This document shows positions 57,357-64,000 of a stretch of 64,000 nt of DNA, piece by piece. The position numbers were made by a program, and so were the translations under genes. Within the stretch, counting starts at the first letter, position 1, and each line of letters starts with the position of its first letter. Source of the stretch: Obelidium mucronatum (Eukaryota > Chytridiomycota > Chytridiomycetes > Chytridiales > Chytriomycetaceae); assembly GCA_025765595.1 (NCBI GenBank), contig JAIVFH010000031.1, forward strand, positions 186,001 to 250,000, given 5' to 3'. The notes beneath the pieces were generated by a model, which was given only the letters and a program-made list of their open reading frames with translations, ran no database searches and was not told where the DNA came from.

Positions 57357-58406
57357 TTACCTGCCCGTCCTGCGATACCAGTTGTATTTCAACGGCAAGT
57401 GTTTTAATAAAGTACTATTGTATGTGGGTATTATTACTGGAGAAATAAAAAGAATTGGCCACACCTGTTCAACGAAGTTGTTCCCAAACACTGCACGACC
57501 AATAAACAAAACAACAGACATATCATCACTTTCAGAAGCAAGCTCATCATAAAGTGTCAGAAAGTTTTGACATACGATCAATAGGTCCAGCACAGATGTA
57601 TATGAAAGACCATCAAAATGAGAGTTCCGGCATGGCCAAACCTATCTAAAATCTGCTTCTCCATACCCTTTACAAATTGTATGTGCTCCAAGTTTGAGAT
57701 ACCACATTCATCAATAGCTCTATACAAGCTGCTAACATCCTCCAGAAACTCGGCTCCTGTAACATTTCCCTCTGTAGCAAGATATTGACAGGTTGTCTCA
57801 CTAAATGCTTTCTTTCCCAGTTCCGCATTCTGCGTATCTTGTCAAAACCACAATGCATCAAGGATATCCTCAAAGGAAGAGCCAATTCCTTTGTATTTAC
57901 TGGCACATATTCCCTTTGCAAGGTTCTTTGGAATCAAGTGATCATAATCTGAATTGATGAGGAGAGTCTTGGAATCATCAAGAGGGTGGGGTAATGGGTG
58001 GTAGATGTCAACGTTCAAGGATGTTTGAGACTTGAGGTGTTGACAGTTGATAGCCAAATGGCATGTCGTACATGAAAGAGAACAGATGACAAGACTTTCG
58101 ACATAGGTGCCATGGTCAAATGGGACAACTTTGGTGTATAGCAGATTGAAGAACTCTCCACAGCCCAACCAATTCCTGATCTTCAGAGTAATGAGAGTCC
58201 CTTGGTTGTTGCTCTTCTTGTTTGCAGTTATAAAACTCAATTGTGACTTCGACCAATGATTGACAATCCTCGGAATATTTCTCCCAGAGTTTCACAATAG
58301 TTGGTAACAACTTAGGCTGATTATTTTCAGAAAAGAAGAGAGAAGGTTCCAAGTGCAATACAATAGATTCAGCCAAAATATAAAGATCTGATGAATGATA
58401 ATTCAA
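57357..58406 (-). CDS. Unrecognised minus-strand gene, exon blocks
   Basis: From about 58406 the frame reads YILAESIVLHLEPSLFFS, LPTIVKLWEKYSEDCQSL, then after a probable intron RNWLGCGEFFNLLYTKVVPF, CSLSCTTCHLAINCQHL, DSKTLLINSDYDHLIPKN and GIGSSFEDILDALWF. It continues as GKKAFSETTCQYLATEGN and FGNNFVEQVWPILF to about 57357. A Cys cluster may bind metal. Frames shift at two or three places that could be introns. No family is recognised. Confidence 0.35.
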
Positions 58407-58551
58407 ATTACTTGAATGAGCAAATTACTTGAATGAGCCTGGGCAAGAAGCTGGCGGACAAATTCCACCGCAATGGATGGTAACAACACAAACGCTTTTG
58501 GCCCATCAATAAGTGATCAAGATTGACGAAGCCAAACAATTGCTTCAGCAT

Positions 58552-59307
58552 TTAAAACTGGAGGAGGTAGTTGATGAACAAGTTGTCATGTTGACAGGTA
58601 CTCCGCCATAGTGACTGTAATGGCATTGGCTTGACAGAGGGATTGGGCAATTCCCTTTTCCCCTCCAGCAAATCAGAGATTTTGAGCTTTGTAACTTGAT
58701 GCAAAGAGTGGTACAGAGTATATTGGCTGTCTCTAAAAGGGTTCCCAATCAAGCTGAAGAATTCATCATCGGTTGTGAAAGAAGGAACAAGCAATTTTGG
58801 CTCCTTCTCGTGAATTTGCTGCCCAAGACTGCAAGCATGTTGAAATATAGGACCTTTGGGACCTGAGCCGGAAATGGCACAAATTGATGCGGTGGAGTTC
58901 TTGCCAGACATTGAATCTCCAACAACAAAAGCAGCAACTTGATCAGCAGCACAAATATTGATTGTCTTCCAATTGAGTTCAAGAAGGCTGACTTGATTCA
59001 CAACAAAAATGAGTAGCTCTCGCCAAACAGGCTCTTGGAACCCATGCTTTCATCTGGCCACATCATCGATAAAGTAGGAATTGTCCCGACAAACATATCC
59101 GCAAAGTATAATTTCCTCAAGAGACTCTTCCAATAAAACCAAAAGAACAACAACAAGACCAAGCAACTGCGTTGTTTTCTTGTGCAAATTGAATAGAGTT
59201 GTGTGCCTGAATTCCAAAGGTTTCAAGGACTGCAATTTTGATGCATTGACAACTCCATTTGCAGTGCAAGAAGTACCTCTTCTTAGCCTGAAGCCAACCA
59301 AAAACAA
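58552..59307 (-). CDS. Unrecognised minus-strand gene with P-loop-like segment
   Basis: An upstream block (59307-59050) has CTANGVVNASKLQSLKPLEF and a Leu/Val/Ile-rich stretch (LLGLVVVLLVLLEESLEE). The main frame (59001-58552) has FVVGDSMSGKNSTA, which resembles a Walker A loop except that Asn replaces the usual Ser/Thr. FTTDDEFFSLIGNPFRDSQY and TKLKISDLLEG follow. It lies just upstream of the 57.4-58.4 kb gene on the same strand and the two may be one gene. Fungal crinkler-type proteins have P-loops in similar places, but no header domain is visible. Confidence 0.35.
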
Positions 59308-59640
59308 AATTCAGGCCTGCATTTGAATTTGGCACATTGAGAGGATTCTACACGTCATTGATTCTTGAGGCCTGAAGCCTTTGAATATGCTCTCAGATCG
59401 AAGCCGCCTGAAGCTCGAATCAATTCAGTGTACTTGGGAAGCAGACTTGTGTATTTTGAGAAATTGTGGGTATTTGGTAAACTTCCAAAAACCTGTAATC
59501 AATATTTATTCACATGGTTTAATGCATTGGGCAATTCAATCAGAGGAAAGAAGGGCACGTTGGGTGAGCAAAGAAAAATAGCACAATTGCTGAGACCCTC
59601 GCGAAATAAAGCAAAATGAGTCTAATAAAGCTTATGTGCA

Positions 59641-60350
59641 CTAACCAGGTCCAGGTTCACATTGCCTAGCTTCAGCAACAAACACCTTGCAAACTGCACC
59701 TCCTCTTGACAACTCCCACCCCCCAAGAACAGTGATAACAGCTTCCCAGAGATCCAATTTATTGCATATGCTCTTTACTCCTGCTCTGGTTGCAACAAGA
59801 CAGTCTGTATGATGGACCTCAACACTCATCAGATCCTTGACTGCAGGCTCCCTGCCCAGTTGTTTGCATTCAAAGAAAGCTCCAAACTTGTTGAGACTGA
59901 AAACTAGTTCATCGGTTGCATTCAGTCTATAGCTGGTGAGTTTTTCCAATGATTGAATATTTAATCATCCTGGAGGCGTTGTGCTTGGGAGATTGAGGAT
60001 GCCTTTTGGAGGGACTGTGATGGTGGTATTGTGAATCCCTTTTCCAAGATATCTTGAAGGACCTGTCCATCATGAGCAGAGCCCTCCCATCTCTCATGAA
60101 TATGCTGGTACATCATATCAAATCGGCAGGCTCCAATCACGTTTTTAGAGAGTCCTCCACCATTTTGATCTCTGTAAGGGGCACTCTCAGTTTCACCAAC
60201 AATGGCATGGATGTGGGTTCCATCAAATGCCCCAACACATCCATCAAAATAACGGGAAAATTCACTATCACTTGAGATCTCTTCTGGAATAGAGCATCCT
60301 TCTTGCAGTACCTTCATAAAGCGTGGTGCTAACTCCAACAATGCAGCCAA
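59641..60350 (-). pseudogene. PIF/Harbinger-type transposase remnant
   Basis: The frame from 60350 holds LELAPRFMKVLQEG, CVGAFDGTHIHAIV (first catalytic Asp), SAPYRDQNGGGLSKNVIGAC, FDMMYQHIHERWEGSAHDGQVL (second Asp region) and stops at 59961. A second frame (59949-59641) has ATDELVFSLNKFGAFFECK and VEVHHTDCLVATRAGVK, possibly a separate ORF. The upstream coding part is cut at an AT-rich stretch. The family moves by cut-and-paste with TWA target preference. The remnant lacks its start and the last acidic residue. Confidence 0.65.
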
Positions 60351-60360
60351 GCACTACACC

Positions 60361-60765
60361 CCCAGAGGAAAAAAATGTTTTAAAATATTTTTGAAACATT
60401 TTAAAATAATTAGGGTGGAATTTTGTAAAATGACGCCAACAAGCGCATTTTGGGAGATTTTTGGGAAATATTTCAAAATATTTTCAAAATAATTTAAAAG
60501 AAATAAAAAAATATTTTAAAATGTTACAAAAAATAATTTAAAATAATTCGAGGGAATATATTTAATTATTTCCAAAAAAATCACAACAAATATTTAGAGT
60601 AAAGTAAATTGAAAGATTATTAAAAAAATCTCAACAAAGATTCAGAGTAAAATAAAGGGAAAGATTTATCTAAGAATCTTTCAAAACAAAAAAACCAAAA
60701 CATTCTAGAATATTGGTTGGTAAAATATTTTAAAGAGTGCAAGAGATATTAAAAAAAAAATTATT
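60361..60765. other. AT-rich non-coding stretch
   Basis: About 400 bp of AAATATTTTAAAATA-like sequence with many short imperfect palindromes. No gene. Similar phrases (AAATATTTCAAAATATTTT) recur at 60466 and 61329, the latter in an intron of the next gene. Confidence 0.7.
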
Positions 60766-62006
60766 TTATTCAACATCTTCATCATTCAGTTCCGCAACAA
60801 CATGAGATGAATCTTGCAATTCCTCGGGATCGTTTCCAGTCTCATCGCCGCCTTCTTGTTGGCTTTGAGAGGCTTGATCTTCAGCAGGTGTCGAATGAGC
60901 GGCATCAGCTTGACGGAATCCAAGGGTCTTGTACCAGTCATTCAGCATCTCCTCTTGCTCAGTTTTGTCCAGGGATCGAGAATAATCAAAGAAAATAGTG
61001 GCATAGCTCCAGAAGTCTCCTTCAAACTTCTTTCCAGTCACCGGATTTCCGTTTTTGAAGTATTTTGTGAAAAAAAACCTAGAAACATGTAAATTAACAA
61101 CATAAACAACAAATACTCACCAAAGACACAACTTGTTTCTCCAGAGTCTCCTCAGAACTCAAGAATTGAGATCCAAATTTGTGTCTTGGATCATCTTCAA
61201 AGAGTTCCTTCTTCGCTTCGTCAAGGTCGAACGTTCTTCCAGCAAGAGATTGTAACTATTTAATCCTCAGCCGGGCAGGAACAGGAATAAGCAACTCTTC
61301 TTTGTTTGACTAAAAATAAATTAAGTGGGGTTAGAAAATATTTCAAAATATTTTTGAGCCAAAAAAGAAAAAAACCAAGTACTTTACCTCAAGCCAGTCA
61401 ATGCACAGCTCCACGATGTTCTGGACAGGCACTTGTGGAACATCCAAATCTTTGAAGATTTTCTCGCTCGGCTTTGTGGAGATGAATGAGATTTCACTGA
61501 GGTGCATGTAAACAAAGACGCTGATCCATTTTGAAGCTTTTTCCTAATTAATGGGGTTAGCGCCAGTGTATCAATTTTGAAAATTAACAAACAAAAACAA
61601 AAACAAACTGTCCAGAGAGCTTCAAAATTGGCTTGTGATGAATTGTCGCTCTGGAGCATGGCTAGGGACAGGATGGCAGTTGATTTCTGGCTGTCTGTCA
61701 ACTGTGCGAGATGAGAGAAAAGAGCAAAAATAAAAATAAAAATAAACAAAGAGAAGAGTGGTACCTTATGGAGCTTCTGGACCATCGCTTTCTTGGATGA
61801 CTGAAGGCCAGTGCTTGGATGATGGCATCCACATCCTGTTCCGTTGAAGCTGGTGTCTTCCTCTTTTCACCCTGAGTGGGGACACCCAAAGAGCGCACTG
61901 ATGTAGCAGGAGATAAGGGAAGACTGTTGGAGGAGGAGGAAGGCGCTGGAGTTGTTGGAGTGTTGGTGATGGATGGGAGGGAGGAGAGGGAGAACTTCGG
62001 TGGCAT
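60766..62006 (-). CDS. Unrecognised minus-strand gene next to the Harbinger remnant
   Basis: ATG 62006 starts MPPKFSLSSLPSITNTPTT, followed by a Ser/Pro-rich part, GEKRKTPASTEQDVDAIIQAL and, after introns, AILSLAMLQSDNSSQANFEA. Further blocks are EKASKWISVFVYMHLSEISF, DVPQVPVQNIVELCIDWLE, AGRTFDLDEAKKELFEDDP, and a final block FEGDFWSYATIFFDYSRSL to an acidic tail ending NDEDVE. It could be the DNA-binding companion protein often paired with Harbinger transposases, but no clear Myb/trihelix signature is seen. Introns are AT-rich. Confidence 0.45.
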
Positions 62007-62128
62007 TTTGGTGAAAAAATATTTAAGTGAAAAAAAACGCAAGCAAAAAATAAAAAAAAAAGCCGAAGCTAAAACACAACCATAAAGCACCCTCATAAAG
62101 CACCTTGGTAAGCCCTTTTGGAGCACCT

Positions 62129-62148
62129 GTTACACGGTGTTCTAACAT
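62129..62148. repeat. 20 bp imperfect palindrome before the second Plavaka gene
   Basis: TGTTACACGGTGTTCTAACA nearly equals its own reverse complement. It sits about 20 bp upstream of the second transposase start region and may belong to the element's terminus. Confidence 0.4.
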
Positions 62149-62168
62149 CAGTGTCACACAAGAAGAAA

Positions 62169-64000
62169 ATGCAGGTTTGGGGTGAAATCAAAGGTGGATG
62201 GAGATGCAATGTTTGTCAAGTGATCTTGGCCAATCTTCCACCTTCCATGCAACAAAGACATGAAGCTTCGCAAAAACATACAAGTCAACTTCCAAGTTTT
62301 CTCCGTGCCAACGTCATCCACAAAACGGAAAAAGGTATATTATTAATTTATTAATTTAATCAATTTTTTACCAGTTCGAGCAACATCAATATTCTAAGAC
62401 GATGCCGTACTAGAGAGCCGTGATAGTGTTGAGCAAGATGATAGTCCTGATCCAGATTATTCAGACAAACCCGATTTTTCCATCACTGAGAACAGACAAC
62501 GTGCCGAGTCCCACGCTGCATGTGCAGAATCACATGCCAATTCAAAAACTGATACACATGCTAATTCCCACGAGGACTCTCTAGCTGGTTCACAGGCTGA
62601 TTCAAGTGATGATTCACATATTGGTTCCCTGACTGCTTCAGAACCTGATTTAAATGCAGATACAGATGACGAATTTAGCTCAGATTCAGAGTTCAGTGTC
62701 AATCATAATAGTCAGCGTCAATCAGAAGATGAGGAGGAAGAATTGGAAGATGCTGATTTCATTCTCGAGACTCGAGATTCCGCATATTCAGGCTGGAATC
62801 ATCTGAACACTGAAAATTGGTCGCGCGGAAAATTTTTTCCATTCGGATCACTTCACGAATTTAAACTTTCAAAGCTTTTTTCACGCACAAGATCTGTCAT
62901 GTACTCTAGGGATCAGGAAACTGAAATTCTTGACGTGTTTCGTACAGTTGTGCCTGATTTACCTCCCCACAACCGCATTCTGAGTCTTCGATCCACTGTG
63001 CGGGAATTATTAAATGTCCATCCTAGAGAGTGGAAATTGTCGCCGACTGTTTCTGTCTTCTATATTCCTATTGCTACGTCTATTCGATTGGTTTTCGGCA
63101 ATCCTCGAATTCGTGCAAAATTGAACGTTATTCTGGTTGAAAAGGAAACTCAATCTGAACTTTGGGAAAGCTCTCGTTGGAAGGAAAGTATTCAAACGCC
63201 CATGGTTCAAATCATTCAAAACAATGAACCACTTCATATATTCATTGACGAAGTCTATTTTATCAAAGAAATAGAAGGATTTTTACCTTTCACATTTGTA
63301 AAAGATGAAAATGGCAGTTTATTTGCTATTGGATTTTCTGTTTTATTTGATTTAGATTCGGAATTTTGGTTAATTTCTGCTGATGTTAAAAAAGCTCCTG
63401 TGGAAGAATTAAAACACTGGTTCATGTGTCCCATAGGGACAAAAATATTGTGGGAGACAGAAAATGGTAAAGACGCTGAATTGGAAACATCCATAAGGAA
63501 CGGTTCCAAACTTCGAGAAAAGGCTGCTGGAAAACGAGTATTTGTAGCTCCGATTTGTTTATTCAATGATGACACAAGTGGAAACGTTTCAAAGAAGTGG
63601 AACAAATATGAGTTGCTGGAGTTTACACTCGCTGGACTGCCTTTTCATGATATTCAGCAGCTGAATAATATCAACTGGATTTTCGTGAATTTGTTCAGGT
63701 TGCTCCATTTGTGCTTGCAAACCTTGTTAATCGTGCAGAACTTGAAATGTGGAGATGGATGTCCTTTTTCACATCAACTTTGTATTGCTCTCATGTTGAT
63801 AAGAATTCTGCGGCCAGTGTCAATGCCGTCTTGGATCAATTTATTCTTGCAGCGGCAAAGACAAAGCACTTTGAAGGCCTAGTTCGCCCAAAACTTCATT
63901 TATTGCGACATGCCCCATACTTCATTGAACGATATGGACCATTACGAAATGTAGCAAGTGAAAATTTTGAAGGAAACAACAAAGTAGTTCGTAATGCTGT
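62169..64000 (+). CDS. Second Plavaka-type transposase, 5' part (runs off the window)
   Basis: ATG 62169 starts MQVWGEIKGGWRCNVCQVIL, a C-x2-C...H...H finger (CNVC, HEASQKH). An intron (62334-62373) follows. Then comes a Ser/Asp/His-rich acidic repeat region (SHANSKTDTHANSHEDS) and the transposase body: VRELLNVHPREWKLS, then FVAPICLFNDDTSGNVSKKWN and FTLAGLPFHDIQQLN. The coding frame changes once near 63665-63680; downstream FREFVQVAPFVLANLVNRAEL and RPKLHLLRHAPYFIERYGPL continue to the window end. The N-C order equals the element at 36.8 kb but the sequence is clearly diverged. No dioxygenase gene is visible before the window ends. Confidence 0.65.

Noticed and set aside
58880..58965. Crinkler-type P-loop effector
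   Set aside because: The Walker-like loop lacks the Ser/Thr after GK and no crinkler header domain is present upstream.

Overview
This is nuclear DNA of a compact, intron-rich eukaryote, most likely a zoosporic (chytrid-like) fungus. The fungal signs are a Tvp18 Golgi protein, a Gcn4-type bZIP regulator behind two upstream ORFs, a Ty3/gypsy chromovirus and Plavaka-type DNA transposons. A TBC1D32 (broad-minded) orthologue, normally confined to ciliated organisms, points to a flagellated lineage. Stop codons TAA, TGA and TAG are all used, so the code looks standard. Exon joins were made by eye from reading frame, GT/GC-AG signals and family conservation.

Left compartment (1-33.9 kb): sixteen closely packed conserved genes with introns mostly of 46-300 nt. 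In order they are uL23m (partial), UTP15, SEC24, uL13m, UBC12, VPS26, YSH1/CPSF73, an ankyrin membrane protein, a CaM-kinase-like kinase, TBC1D32, an unknown gene, a papain-like amidase/DM9 protein, TVP18, a GCN4-like bZIP, DBP10, and a coiled-coil protein with a trypsin-like fold. They cover ribosome biogenesis (UTP15, DBP10), mitochondrial translation (uL23m, uL13m), vesicle traffic (SEC24, VPS26, TVP18), neddylation, mRNA 3' processing and amino-acid starvation control. Divergent neighbours are separated by only about 50-110 bp.

Right compartment (33.9-64 kb): a repeat-rich accessory region. A 6.1 kb Plavaka-like element (35395-41493) has 0.91 kb inverted arms. It carries a transposase broken by a small internal inversion, a divergent Ser/Gly/Gln-rich gene, and a 2-oxoglutarate/Fe(II) dioxygenase-like gene that starts inside one arm. 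Beyond it lie a broken zinc-finger gene and a Ser/Thr/Ala-rich gene split by a 5.2 kb Ty3/gypsy chromovirus. That retroelement has 465 bp LTRs that look identical but lacks the RNase H/integrase junction. It abuts a 434 bp TRIM-like element with 151 bp LTRs, and the pair together is flanked by the 5 bp direct repeat GACCA. LTRs of both elements contain tRNA-like Pol III A and B boxes. Further right are exons of a second dioxygenase-like protein, a coiled-coil gene, unrecognised ORFs, a PIF/Harbinger transposase remnant, an unknown gene, and the 5' part of a second Plavaka transposase running off the window.

The most novel candidate system is the pairing of Plavaka-type transposons with 2OG-Fe(II) dioxygenase genes. 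It recalls the TET/JBP-carrying KDZ transposons known from mushrooms, but sits in a different element family and a presumably early-diverging fungus.
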